A DNA stretch of 64,000 nucleotides from Blastomonas sp. (GTDB lineage Bacteria > Pseudomonadota > Alphaproteobacteria > Sphingomonadales > Sphingomonadaceae), in NCBI RefSeq assembly GCF_030373265.1, contig NZ_JAUCZC010000004.1, positions 1-64,000 of the forward strand. Reading direction: 5' to 3'. Below the pieces are notes generated by a model that saw nothing but the letters and a program-made list of their open reading frames with translations, was not told where the DNA came from and ran no database searches. A program made the translations under genes and the position numbers. Every line of letters begins with the position of its first letter. The first letter of the stretch is position 1. Of this stretch, positions 18,440 through 27,433 are shown piece by piece.

Positions 18440-19408
18440 TTATTCGGTCCCGCATCCTCCTGTAGACCCGTTGCGGCGGGCAGGTGCGGGTGCGAAATGC
18501 CACGAGCCGCCGCCGCGGCACAGCACCTCTCCGATCATCCCCTGCCCTCCCGCCTGCAAGGTCGCGATAAGTCGGTCGAGCGCGTCGCCACGCGGTGCGA
18601 TGCCCGGCTGAATTTGGCACAGGCAGCGCAGCACAAGCCTTCTGAGCAGCGCGGGGGGATAATCCGAACACATCAGCGTGATGCTGCCCGACTCGCTGTG
18701 AACGACCCAGTCCGCCTCGCGCTCGGTGATCCAATCCAGCGCCTCGACCGCATCCGCGAGCGCCGCGGCTGATCGAACCGCCTGCAGCGGATCGATCCGG
18801 TCAAAGTGCTGCAGCGCGTTGCGCATCTGCACCCTGTCAAAATCGGTGTTGGCATTGCTCGGATCGGTGACGAACGCAATCGCATGCTGGTTGCAATAGC
18901 GCGCCAGCTCTGCCTTGGCGAAGCCCAGCATCGGTCGGATCACCTGACCATTGCGGGCGCGAACCCCGGCAAGGCCGTCTACCCCACTCCCGCGCGCGAG
19001 CCGCATCAGCAGGGTTTCCAACTGATCATCGGCATGATGCGCGGTGAGGATGAAGTCCGCGCGGACGCGGGTAGCCTCGATAGCCAGCAAACGATAGCGC
19101 ACCGCGCGTGCAGCAGCCTGCACGCTGCCGGTGATCGGCGCATCCGGGTGGAGGGTGGCGTGCGGCACGCCGACAGCGGCGCAATACCGCGCGACCATCG
19201 CCGCCTCGTCTGCACTTTCGGGACGCAATCCGTGGTCGACCGTCGCGGCGGACACGGCGCCTGCCCAGCCCTGCCTGACCATGTCGAGCATGGCCATGCT
19301 GTCCGGCCCGCCCGATACAGCGACCAGCAGTGCGGCGCTTTCGCCGCCGGTCAGCGCGGCAAGCGCGCCAGCGACACGGTGGAAAGCCTCGTTATTTGCA
19401 TCCGGCAT
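18440..19408 (-). CDS. tilS: tRNA(Ile)-lysidine synthetase
   Basis: TilS adds lysine to C34 of tRNA-Ile(CAU), switching it from Met to Ile identity, an essential step. The N-type ATP-pyrophosphatase motif SGGPDS is at about residues 31-36, followed by VDHGLRPESADEA and the tRNA-contact region TAHHADDQLETLLMRLARGSG. At 322 residues it has the catalytic core but only a shortened C-terminal region compared with the E. coli enzyme, as is common in alphaproteobacteria. Its start lies within the end of the cpoB-like gene (17-nt overlap), so translation is coupled. Confidence 0.95.
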   Translation of the reverse strand: MPDANNEAFHRVAGALAALTGGESAALLVAVSGGPDSMAMLDMVRQGWAGAVSAATVDHGLRPESADEAAMVARYCAAVGVPHATLHPDAPITGSVQAAARAVRYRLLAIEATRVRADFILTAHHADDQLETLLMRLARGSGVDGLAGVRARNGQVIRPMLGFAKAELARYCNQHAIAFVTDPSNANTDFDRVQMRNALQHFDRIDPLQAVRSAAALADAVEALDWITEREADWVVHSESGSITLMCSDYPPALLRRLVLRCLCQIQPGIAPRGDALDRLIATLQAGGQGMIGEVLCRGGGSWHFAPAPARRNGSTGGCGTE

Positions 19409-20369
19409 TGCGGCGCCCGGCGGTCAGCCGGTCCGACAGACGGCCCGACGCGACATCGGGATAGACCTCGGCGAGTTCGGCGAAAGCGATGCATGCCTTG
19501 GGCTTCTCGTTGAGCTTGACCAGCGATTCCCCCAGGAAATACAGGCTCTCGGGGGCGCGCTCGCCCCTGGGTTCCTTTTCGTAGTTCTCGGCGAACATCT
19601 TGGCGGCCGCGCTGGGCTTGCCGTCGTCCAGATACGCGCGGCCGAGCAGATTGCGGGTATAGCTGGTCCGCTTGTGCTTGGGATGCTTCTCCAGCGCGAA
19701 ACGCAGTTGCGCCTGCGCCTCGGGAAGGAATTTCGCTTCCCACAAACGATAGCCATAGAGATAGGCATCCTCGCCGGCATCGGAAGTCTGCGGCTTTTCG
19801 ATGCGAGACACCGCAGCGATCCGTTCCGCGCTGGGCGCGGCGGCCGCGGTCGTGGCGACAGAGGCCAAAGGCCCTGCTGCAGCGCCTGCGCCTGTTCCTG
19901 CGCCTGCTCCGGCGGACGTGCCCCCCAGGACCGGAGCCGGGATTGCAGCGGCCGCCGCGGCCTGAGCCGCCTTGTCTTCAAGTGTCGCCAGCCGCTTTTC
20001 CAGCTGACCCATCTTGAAGCCGTTTTCTTCGGTCTGCGCGGTCAGCCGGGTGATCTGGTTTTCCAGCGTGTCGACCCGCTGCAGCAGATCGGTGATCGGT
20101 GCGCTGGCAAGCGTCCCCGTGGTGTTGGGCGCAGCCGCAGGCGCGGATATCTCCGGCTCGAAGAACCGGTCCGAGCCGCCGGGAAAAACCTTGCGCTGCA
20201 CCGCGCGCATCTCGGTCTCCAGCTTCTTCACCCGCGGCTCGATCGAGGCGGCCTGGGCTGCAGCCGGGGTAGCCGACGCCATCAACGCTGCGATCAGGCT
20301 ACCGGCCAGCATGCGGCCTGCCTGGCTGGCGGGTCGTGCAAAGAGCGGGGAAAAACGGCGGGTGGACAT
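19392..20369 (-). CDS. cpoB: Tol-Pal system protein CpoB (YbgF)
   Basis: A periplasmic coordinator of peptidoglycan synthesis and outer-membrane constriction, acting with the Tol-Pal system. The 325-residue protein has a signal peptide (cleavage near AAAQA, about 38), an N-terminal coiled coil with heptads from about 45 to 60 and 88-125 (VDTLENQITRLTAQTEENG), a Pro/Ala/Gly linker, and three C-terminal TPRs (about 215-315; EDAYLYGYRLWEAKFLPEAQ, RNLLGRAYLDDGKPSAAA). This matches YbgF layout. No tol or pal gene is in the window; the partners here are tilS and ftsH, an order seen in other alphaproteobacteria. Confidence 0.88.
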   Translation of the reverse strand: MSTRRFSPLFARPASQAGRMLAGSLIAALMASATPAAAQAASIEPRVKKLETEMRAVQRKVFPGGSDRFFEPEISAPAAAPNTTGTLASAPITDLLQRVDTLENQITRLTAQTEENGFKMGQLEKRLATLEDKAAQAAAAAAIPAPVLGGTSAGAGAGTGAGAAAGPLASVATTAAAAPSAERIAAVSRIEKPQTSDAGEDAYLYGYRLWEAKFLPEAQAQLRFALEKHPKHKRTSYTRNLLGRAYLDDGKPSAAAKMFAENYEKEPRGERAPESLYFLGESLVKLNEKPKACIAFAELAEVYPDVASGRLSDRLTAGRRNAGCK

Positions 20370-20502
20370 GTCGGGCTCCAGCTCAGGATAAAATGTTCGC
20401 GGCGAATCTATACGGCTCGCGCAGCTTTCGTCAAAGCCGAGCGGTCACAAAATTGATGTCATGGAGATGCTGAACCTGTGTTGACCGCATGTTCAGCAGC
20501 AT

Positions 20503-21393
20503 TCAGCCCGCCTGATCGTTACCGATCTGCGCTTCGGTAGATTGCTGCGAGGCGTCAGCAGGTCGCGCCAGCAATGCCGTGGCGGTCACCGGCACATCCT
20601 TTACGGCGACCTCTGCCGTCCCGAGCGGAGCGACGGTGCGTCCGCCCACGGTGATTTCGAACGCATCGGGCCGTCCGGTCCACACCTGCGGACCAACCGC
20701 ATCGCCTGGCACGGTGTATTGTTCGCCAAGCGCCATCTGCTTCTGCATCAGCTGCTTGCCGTCGCCGTCGTAGAACTTGATCCAGATATTGTCCTCCGTC
20801 GCGGTGAACACCACCTCGGCCTTGGGGTCGACGGCAGGCTGGGCAGCCTGGGACCGCGCTGTCGCGCCCGGCCGGGCAACAGGGGCCGTGCCCGATTCAG
20901 CATCTGCGGCTTGCGCCAGTTCCTCAACATTTGCCCCGGGGAAGAAATATGTCCGCCATATCCCGAAACCGGCGATCAAGATCACCGCGCCCACGGCTGC
21001 GGCGAGCCAGGCGATGCGCGCCGAAGGCACCTTGCTCGGTTCGTCGAGATCGAATTGCGTTGCCTCGCGGGACGGAGCGGCCGCCGCGCCGCCCAGAGCC
21101 TCGCGAATATCCTGCGCGATTTCCTCTTCGGGCAGATCGACTGCGCGGGCATAGGCCCGGCCAAAGCCGATGGCATATGTGCGCCCCGGCAGGCCCGCGA
21201 AATCGCCCGTCTCAAGCGATTCCAGATGTCTGATCGGAATGCGGGTCCGCGAGGCGATGTCCTCAAGCGTCATCTTGCGGGACATGCGGGCGTCGCGCAA
21301 ACGTTCTCCGGCATGGGCGGGAGGGAATAATGTCCCTGTCTCCGCACCATCCACGGATGGTTCGCGTTGTGGTTCGTCTGGCGTCTTGGCCAC
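20503..21393 (-). CDS. RodZ-like helix-turn-helix membrane protein
   Basis: A 296-residue protein with a cytosolic HTH_25 domain (GERLRDARMSRKMTLEDIAS ... RIPIRHLESLETGDF ... GRTYAIGFGRAYAR, residues 29-90), a single membrane helix (about 131-148, IAWLAAAVGAVILIAGFGIW) and a periplasmic DUF4115 beta domain (about 195-280) containing DNIWIKFYDGDGKQLMQK. This is the RodZ arrangement, in which the HTH binds MreB and supports the elongasome. The start is GTG 21393 with gggag 8 nt upstream. The mre genes are not here. rodZ is likely but the name is withheld because other HTH_25 proteins share this layout. Confidence 0.83.
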   Translation of the reverse strand: MAKTPDEPQREPSVDGAETGTLFPPAHAGERLRDARMSRKMTLEDIASRTRIPIRHLESLETGDFAGLPGRTYAIGFGRAYARAVDLPEEEIAQDIREALGGAAAAPSREATQFDLDEPSKVPSARIAWLAAAVGAVILIAGFGIWRTYFFPGANVEELAQAADAESGTAPVARPGATARSQAAQPAVDPKAEVVFTATEDNIWIKFYDGDGKQLMQKQMALGEQYTVPGDAVGPQVWTGRPDAFEITVGGRTVAPLGTAEVAVKDVPVTATALLARPADASQQSTEAQIGNDQAG

Positions 21394-21561
21394 GTGTGCG
21401 CTCCCGACCCGGGTTTACCCGGTTGTAGTATTGCCCCTGAGCATCAGAAACTACGGACGGCCATTAAAGTCAACGTTTTTGGCCGGTTCAGCCGGGCAAT
21501 CGATGAAAACTGGTGTAACAGAATTCACCGTGAAACCCAGCTTGCAATCGCTTGCACGCGA

Positions 21562-23844
21562 TCAGGCGAGTTCCACGCCCTGGGCCTGCGCCCAGGCGAG
21601 CAGCTCGGCGCGCATATCGGCCGGTGGATGGGCAAGCATCTCGTCCATTTTCGCGGTTGCCGCGCCGATGTCGAGCGAACGCACCATCGCCTTGATGGGG
21701 CCTACTGCAGCAGGCGTGATCGACAGTCGCCGCATCCCGATGCCGAGCAGCGCCAGCGCCTCGAGCTGGCGTCCACCCATTTCGCCGCACACCGTGACAT
21801 CGATAGGAAACGGCGCGACATCGCGCACGACCCGGCGCAGAAAGCGGAGGATCGAAGCGGATATCCAGTCATAACGCTGCGCCAATTTGGGGTGCGCACG
21901 GTCGGCTGCGAGCAGGAACTGGGTGAGATCGTTGGTGCCGATCGACAGGAAATCGAGCTTGGGCCCCAGGATATCGAGTGTTTCAGCGAGCGCCGGCACC
22001 TCGAGCATCGCGCCATAGCGGATCTTGTCGGGCAGGATCTTCTTGCGCGCCTTGAGAAACGCAAGCTGCTCCTCGAACACCTGGCGCGCGGCATCGAACT
22101 CCCAGGGTTCTGCGACCATCGGGAACATCACGTTGAGCGTCCGCCCCGCCGCCGCCTCGATCAGCGCGCGCGCCTGAACCTTGAGCAGACCGTCACGCTC
22201 GAGCGCCAGCCGCAGCGCGCGCCAGCCCATCGCGGGGTTCTCTTCTCCCGGGCCGTCCTCGCGCAGATAGGGGAGCGACTTGTCGCCGCCGATGTCCAGC
22301 GTCCGGAAGATGACCGGCTTTCCGCCCGCCGCATCGAGCACATCGCGATAGAGGCGGAGCTGCCGCTCGCGCTGCGGCAGGGTCGCCGAAACCAGAAACT
22401 GGAACTCGGTGCGAAACAGCCCGACACCGTCTGCCCCCGTGATCGCGAGATGGGCGATGTCATCGCGCAACCCGGCGTTGATCAGCACGCCGATGCGGGT
22501 GCCATCCTTGCTCACCGGCTCGACATCGCGCAGCGCGGCATACGCCGCCATCTTTTCGCGGCTGCGCAGGAACTTCTGCTCGAAGGCGTCGATCACCTGC
22601 GGCGCGGGGCGGATCAGAACCGAATTTTCGTTGGTGTCGATCAGCAGATGATCATCCTGCCGAACCTGATGACGGATGTTGCGCATCCGCCCCATCACCG
22701 GGATGCCCATGGCGCGCGCGACGATCGTAACGTGCGCGGTCAGCGACCCTTCTTCGAGGATCACGCCTTTCAGCCGCCGCCGGTCGTATTCGAGCAGTTC
22801 GGCCGGACCCAGATTGCGCGCAATCAGGATGGTGTCCTGCCGCAGCCCCATCTGCGCAGCAGTACCGATCTGGCCCGAGACGATGCGCAGCAGCCGGTTG
22901 GAGAGATCCTCCAGATCGTGCATCCGGTCGGCGAGCAGCGGATCGTCGATCTGCCGCATCCGCATGCGGGTGCGCTGCTGGACGCGCTCGATCGCGGCCT
23001 CCGCCGTCAGCCCGCTGTCGATCGCCTCGTTGATCCGCCGCGACCAGCCTTCGTCATAGGCGAACATCTTGTAGGTCTCGAGAACCTCGTCGTGCTCGCC
23101 ACCGGTGCCGAATTCGGCCTGGCTCGACATCTTGTCGATCTGCTCGCGCATCTTGATGAAAGCGGAATACACCCGCTGGCGCTCGGCCTCGACATCCTCG
23201 GCGACGACATGCTCGATGGTGATCCGCGGCTGGTGGAACACCGCCTTGCCGCTCGCCAGGCCTGCGACCAGCGGAAAACCGATTTCGTGCTGCGCATGGG
23301 TCAGATCCGCCGGGCTGTCGATATTGCCGTGCCCGTCGACCATTTCGGCATTGGCGATCAACTCGGACAGCACCATCGCCACCGTCTGCATCGCCTCGAT
23401 CTCGACCTCGAGATAGCGGCGCGGTTCGACATGCTGGATGCACAGCACCCCGATCGCGCGCTCCATGCGGACGATCGGCACGCCGGCAAAGCTGTGGAAC
23501 TTTTCCTCGCCGGTTTCGGGGCGGTACTGGAAGTCGGGATGCGCGGTCGCCTCGGCGAGGTTCAGCGTCTCGACGTTCTGAGCGATCGTGCCCGTCAGCC
23601 CCTGCCCCAAGGCAAGCTTGGTGACGTGCACCGCCTCCTGGTTCAAACCGCGCGTCGCGAACAGTTCGAGCACGCCTTCGCGCAGCAGATAGATCGAGCA
23701 CACCTCGCTGTTGAGCGAATCGCCGATGATGTCGACCACCTGGTTGAGCTTGGCCTGCGCATTGGAGCGCGCGGCCATAACGTCGTGCAGACGGGTCAGG
23801 ATGTTGCGGGCGGCAAGGGTGGCGTTGATCTGGGCTTCCGACAT
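21562..23844 (-). CDS. ptsP: Phosphoenolpyruvate-protein phosphotransferase, nitrogen type (EI-Ntr)
   Basis: EI-Ntr is the first enzyme of the regulatory PTS-Ntr chain, passing phosphate from PEP to NPr and EIIA-Ntr. The 760-residue protein has an N-terminal GAF domain (about 15-155, SEVCSIYLLREGVLELFATRG, VPIVRMERAIGVLCIQ), the HPr-binding EIN domain (from about 170), the swivelling phosphohistidine segment LTAHVTIVARAMGIPVMG, and the PEP-utiliser C-terminal barrel with GVGLFRTEFQFL, GADGVG and VCGEMGG. I start at ATG 23844 (MSEAQINAT). Sugar-transport EI lacks the GAF domain, so PtsP is secure. npr and ptsN are not in the window. Confidence 0.95.
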   Translation of the reverse strand: MSEAQINATLAARNILTRLHDVMAARSNAQAKLNQVVDIIGDSLNSEVCSIYLLREGVLELFATRGLNQEAVHVTKLALGQGLTGTIAQNVETLNLAEATAHPDFQYRPETGEEKFHSFAGVPIVRMERAIGVLCIQHVEPRRYLEVEIEAMQTVAMVLSELIANAEMVDGHGNIDSPADLTHAQHEIGFPLVAGLASGKAVFHQPRITIEHVVAEDVEAERQRVYSAFIKMREQIDKMSSQAEFGTGGEHDEVLETYKMFAYDEGWSRRINEAIDSGLTAEAAIERVQQRTRMRMRQIDDPLLADRMHDLEDLSNRLLRIVSGQIGTAAQMGLRQDTILIARNLGPAELLEYDRRRLKGVILEEGSLTAHVTIVARAMGIPVMGRMRNIRHQVRQDDHLLIDTNENSVLIRPAPQVIDAFEQKFLRSREKMAAYAALRDVEPVSKDGTRIGVLINAGLRDDIAHLAITGADGVGLFRTEFQFLVSATLPQRERQLRLYRDVLDAAGGKPVIFRTLDIGGDKSLPYLREDGPGEENPAMGWRALRLALERDGLLKVQARALIEAAAGRTLNVMFPMVAEPWEFDAARQVFEEQLAFLKARKKILPDKIRYGAMLEVPALAETLDILGPKLDFLSIGTNDLTQFLLAADRAHPKLAQRYDWISASILRFLRRVVRDVAPFPIDVTVCGEMGGRQLEALALLGIGMRRLSITPAAVGPIKAMVRSLDIGAATAKMDEMLAHPPADMRAELLAWAQAQGVELA

Positions 23845-24124
23845 GAGTGGAGGTCTAGCACGCACTTTGGTGCAGCGCTATCGACGCTTGCCGCCAGATT
23901 GGGGGATTGGTGGCAATGGCGATGCGGACGGTTGGGCTGATGTCATCAAGCCGTCTCCCCCTGCGCTGCGACGACCGTGTCGAATTCGTGCGTATGGCGC
24001 GCCACCGCCATGCTAACAGCCACTGGTCGGGGCAATGTTCGGCAATGCCGATCATATCTGCTCCACACAGGAAATGCCAACAAGGCCGCAACGTGCGGTC
24101 CGGGCGACCGGGAAGGTTTGCCAC

Positions 24125-25195
24125 ATGGCTGCCGATCAACCATCGATCAATCTGGGGCGCACGCTGGGGCTGGCGGTTGTCCTTGCATCCAACGCGCCGC
24201 TGCTGCTGCTTGACGACAAGCTGACCATCGTCGCGGCAAGCGCGAGCTTCTGCGACGCATTCGGGATCGATCCCGCAACGGTCACCGGTCAGACGATTTA
24301 CGATCTGGATGATCGCCACTGGGATCTGCCGCGGCTGCATTCGCTGATCGACGCGACGCTTTCGGGCGCGGCAGACATCGATGCCTATGAGATGGAGATC
24401 ACGACCAGTGCCGGCGCGACGCGCTGCGTGGTGATCAAGGCGCAATTGCTCGTCTATGGCGACACCGACAATGCCCGGATGCTGGTGACGGTCATCGACG
24501 TGACCCAGACGCGCAAGGACGACAAGCGCCAGCAAGAGCTGATCCAGACGAATGCCGCGCTGCTGCACGAGATGCAGCACCGCGTGGCCAACAGCCTCCA
24601 GATCATCGCCAGCATCCTGATGCAGAGCGCGCGCAAGGTGCAGTCCGAAGAGGCCCGCGGCCATCTCAGCGACGCGCATCAACGCGTCATGTCGATCGCG
24701 ACGCTGCAGCGCCAATTGGCGCAGTCGGATGGCGGCGCGGTCGAGCTTGCGCCGTATCTGACGCAGTTGTGCGCCAGTATCGGCGCCTCGATGATCCACG
24801 ATCGCGAGCGGTTGACGCTGACGACCCGCGTCGATCCCGTTTCGGTCGATGGCGACCTGTCGGTCAGCATGGGGCTGGTGGTGACCGAACTCGTGATCAA
24901 TGCCCTCAAACATGCTTTCCCCGACGGCCGCACAGGCCATGTCGTCGTCGGCTATGTCGCCAGCGGAGAAGACTGGACGCTCTCGGTTTCAGATGACGGC
25001 ATCGGCATGGCCGACACTCTGGAAGCCTCGACCGCCGGGCTGGGCACGCGCATTATCCAGGCGCTCGCCAAGCAGCTGGGCGCCGAAATTTCGGTTGAGG
25101 ACACAGCACCAGGGACACGTGTTTCGCTGATCCACACCACCCAGATCGGGCGACAGATCGCTGCCAACGATCAGGCGGAGAGCGTTGCGGTCTAG
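24125..25195 (+). CDS. Sensor histidine kinase, HisKA_2 type with PAS-like sensor
   Basis: A 356-residue soluble kinase. A PAS-like domain spans about 15-140 (NAPLLLLDDKLTIVAASASF, MLVTVIDVTQTR), followed by the HisKA_2 dimerisation domain with the phosphoacceptor in LLHEMQHRVANSLQIIASIL, and a HATPase domain with N-box TELVINALKHAFPD, G1 SDDGIGM and G2 GLGTRI. HisKA_2/HWE kinases in alphaproteobacteria often feed the PhyR general stress response, but no response regulator, nepR or ecf gene is adjacent, so the pathway is open. Start ATG 24125 has ggaagg upstream; an in-frame ATG at 24035 is less likely. Confidence 0.88.
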   Translation: MAADQPSINLGRTLGLAVVLASNAPLLLLDDKLTIVAASASFCDAFGIDPATVTGQTIYDLDDRHWDLPRLHSLIDATLSGAADIDAYEMEITTSAGATRCVVIKAQLLVYGDTDNARMLVTVIDVTQTRKDDKRQQELIQTNAALLHEMQHRVANSLQIIASILMQSARKVQSEEARGHLSDAHQRVMSIATLQRQLAQSDGGAVELAPYLTQLCASIGASMIHDRERLTLTTRVDPVSVDGDLSVSMGLVVTELVINALKHAFPDGRTGHVVVGYVASGEDWTLSVSDDGIGMADTLEASTAGLGTRIIQALAKQLGAEISVEDTAPGTRVSLIHTTQIGRQIAANDQAESVAV

Positions 25196-25321
25196 GGGGC
25201 CACCCGTTAAGTCCTGCGTCGCTTTTCAACCCCTGCAACAGCAGGCTCAAGGCCAGCGATCGCCAGAAATCGGGGCCAGCCGTGTGCGCCGAACCGCGGC
25301 GCATCGGGTCCGGATGCCCCC

Positions 25322-26443
25322 CTAGCGCAGGACCGCACCGACGTCCGCCAGATGGACGTCGTGCATCTGGTTCAGATACGCATCGTAATAGCCCTTGTGC
25401 GATGCACCGACGATGGTCAGCATACGCGTGCCCGGATAGCGACCGATCACATCGCGCATATTGGCGACCATCCGCAGATTGCGCGTTTCCCAATAGCCGA
25501 CATATTTCCTGCCAAAGCGCTGCGGTGACGGCTCGGCCAAGGCCGCCCCGAAATCCGACCGGTACACCAGCATGGACGCATCGGGTGCGTTATAGGCGCG
25601 GTAGAGGTTGAGCAGCCCATCGGGCTGCGCCAGCCTTGCGTTGAGCTGCTCGCTTTCTGCCCGACGCTGGCGCGATGCCGGGTTGTCCCACGCCTTCATA
25701 ATTGCGGCTTCATTTGCCTTGAGCTCTTCAGGGATTGCTGGCTCGGGCGAATCCGCCGAGTGATCGTCAACGCTCCACAGCCGCTCGAGACCCAGCCGTG
25801 CGGCGAGAACGGCGGCAACCAGATAGGTCTCGTTGCGCCGCGTTCGCGCCTTCTCGAGCGTGTCGACAAGCGCGTCGGTCAAGCCGTCGCCCGCTCGGCG
25901 ATCCTCGGCCGGCAGCCTGAGCCACTGGACCAGCGCCGACCCGCGTTCGCCTGCGGCGAGGAAGATCGCTGCCAGATGCCGACGCTGTGCGGGAGCGGGG
26001 GTCTCCGGCCACGCCGCGAGCAGACGCTCCGCCTCGGCATTGGCTGCGGGCACCTCTAGCCCGGTGACCTGCCCCGCCGGCGCCGGGTCGAAGCAATAGC
26101 TTTTCACCGTCTCAGTGTATCGTGAAGGATAGCGGCGCAGGCTGTCGCACTGCAGACCAGACAGATCCTCGGTCGCGATCGCGGTGGGGCGCCACGCGGC
26201 AAGCCGGTCGAGGAGCGGCGCCAGCATGTCCGGGGTGAAGCTGTCGGGAAGCCCGGACAGGTGCGGTGTGCCGAGGACCAGCACCTCATTGGGCGTGCTG
26301 CCTGCCGGCAGTTTCAGTGCGCTGGGGTCGAAGCTGGGGCGATTAGACTGTGCGGATACAGGCAGCGCGCAAAGTGCCATCCCCAGGCCCAGCAATGTCC
26401 GCGTCTTGAAAAAGCCGAATACCGTCTGGCAGCCCGAACGCAT
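25322..26443 (-). CDS. Exported DUF5694-type protein
   Basis: A 373-residue exported protein of unknown function. The signal peptide is followed by a conserved block VLVLGTPHLSGLPDSFTPDML, then PTAIATEDLSGLQCDSLRRYP, and near the C-terminus a paired set RNLRMVANMRDVI, GTRMLTIVGASHKGYYD. The arrangement (GTPHL early, late GASHK) resembles the TIKI/ChaN/PrgY-like superfamily, in which paired GxxH motifs bind metal; in several sphingomonads such proteins are annotated DUF5694. That assignment is from memory. A free-standing leftward gene; the next gene upstream (YdcH) is 295 bp away. Confidence 0.68.
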   Translation of the reverse strand: MRSGCQTVFGFFKTRTLLGLGMALCALPVSAQSNRPSFDPSALKLPAGSTPNEVLVLGTPHLSGLPDSFTPDMLAPLLDRLAAWRPTAIATEDLSGLQCDSLRRYPSRYTETVKSYCFDPAPAGQVTGLEVPAANAEAERLLAAWPETPAPAQRRHLAAIFLAAGERGSALVQWLRLPAEDRRAGDGLTDALVDTLEKARTRRNETYLVAAVLAARLGLERLWSVDDHSADSPEPAIPEELKANEAAIMKAWDNPASRQRRAESEQLNARLAQPDGLLNLYRAYNAPDASMLVYRSDFGAALAEPSPQRFGRKYVGYWETRNLRMVANMRDVIGRYPGTRMLTIVGASHKGYYDAYLNQMHDVHLADVGAVLR

Positions 26444-26738
26444 AATTCCCCCGTCTAGGTGTGTGTTGCCGTATTAGTACGCCATGTCTGCTCGGCTGTC
26501 CATGGCCGCATCGCTGTTCCAAACGGGGTTAACCCTGGATGGCGAGAGTCGTAGTGGCCCGCACGGGGTTCTTGCGCGGGTGACAGAAGTGAAAATACCA
26601 GCGAGCAAGCTCAAGCCGGTCCGGAGCGTTTCGCCCCTGCCCGTCGCCCGGCGCGCGATCTGACCCCTCGTCAGACGCGCCGGGCTGGGATTTGCAGCCG
26701 GGGGGTTTGCCCGGTCCGCAGAAGCTCAGATCAGCCGG
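26444..26738. other. 295-bp non-coding gap with a strong hairpin
   Basis: No convincing gene lies here. A long hairpin at 26647-26684 has outer arms CCCGGCGCG / CGCGCCGGG (9 bp), a 3-nt bulge, inner arms TCTGAC / GTCAGA and a 5-nt loop. Neither strand has a U-run after it, so it is not a classical terminator; it may stop ydcH transcription with Rho or form part of an RNA. A further palindrome GGGTTAACCC lies near 26526-26535. Confidence 0.55.
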
Positions 26739-26897
26739 TCAATGCAGGCTGATCTCTTCCTTGATGCGCAGTTTCTGCTTTTTGAGCTTGGCGATCCGCG
26801 CGGTGTCGGGCGCGGGCCTGCTTTCTTCGTCGTGGATCATTCGTTCAATACCGGCATGCTTGGCCTTGAGGGCTTGCGTATGACTGTCTTGCAACAT
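26739..26897 (-). CDS. YdcH family (DUF465) small protein
   Basis: A 52-residue protein below most ORF cut-offs, found by reading the minus strand. It begins MLQDSHTQALKAKHAGIERM, continues IHDEESRPAPDTARIAKLKK and ends QKLRIKEEISLH, a near-exact fit to the DUF465/YdcH pattern: an N-terminal helix, a Pro-containing turn and a KKKKL(R)IKEEI helix, forming a small coiled-coil hairpin. AAGGAGA lies 8 nt before the ATG at 26897. A second family member is encoded divergently at 27106. The biochemical role of the family is unknown; pairs like this are common in alphaproteobacteria. Confidence 0.9.
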   Translation of the reverse strand: MLQDSHTQALKAKHAGIERMIHDEESRPAPDTARIAKLKKQKLRIKEEISLH

Positions 26898-27105
26898 CTA
26901 TGTCTCCTTCGACTCGTTGACCCTTCTCATCTTGGGAGCGTGATCTAAACATAAAATTTATGGGCTGTCTGTGGTGTTATGCACAGGTGCGCTTGCAATG
27001 CGGCGAAACATTCCATAACCGCGACAGTCGGCAGGCGTCCGGCCTGCACAAAAGCAATCGCGGGCCGAGTTCACGGCCCGGTCCCGGTCTGGAAAGGCGT
27101 CGCGC

Positions 27106-27303
27106 GTGACTGAGGAAGAAGTCCGGCAGAAGCTGGCCCTGCTGCGCATCGAACATCGTGATCTCGATCATGCCATCGGCTCGCTGAGCAATGGCGGCAC
27201 CGCCGACATGCTGCAGCTTGCCCGGCTGAAGAAGCGCAAGCTGCTGCTGCGCGACCAGATTGCGATGCTCGAAGATTACCTGATCCCCGACATCATCGCC
27301 TGA
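27106..27303 (+). CDS. YdcH family (DUF465) small protein, second copy
   Basis: A 65-residue coiled-coil hairpin protein: EEVRQKLALLRIEHRDLDHA, a Gly-containing turn (SNGGTADM), then QLARLKKRKLLLRDQIAMLE. The LKK(R/K)KL core marks the DUF465 family. The start is GTG 27106 with ggaaagg 9 nt upstream. It is divergent from the first YdcH gene and sits 130 bp before the DUF1465 gene, an arrangement I recognise from other alphaproteobacteria but without a known function. A small hairpin (gggcc / ggccc, about 27063-27080) lies in the leader. Confidence 0.88.
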   Translation: MTEEEVRQKLALLRIEHRDLDHAIGSLSNGGTADMLQLARLKKRKLLLRDQIAMLEDYLIPDIIA

Positions 27304-27433
27304 TCGGGTGCAGCCCGCGGGGTGGTTCACACACCGGTGCGCATCTGTTCCGCCCTGATACAAATGCGCCCGTCGCCCGCTTAACCATAGGTTGCCGCTG
27401 GGCAGCGTTCCGGGTTTTTGGCAAGGATGGCGC

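Noticed and set aside
21367-23940. An 857-codon frame on the plus strand across ptsP
   Set aside because: Antisense to a confidently assigned EI-Ntr gene; composition (His/Arg/Asp-rich) is the usual GC-rich shadow and no motif is recognisable.
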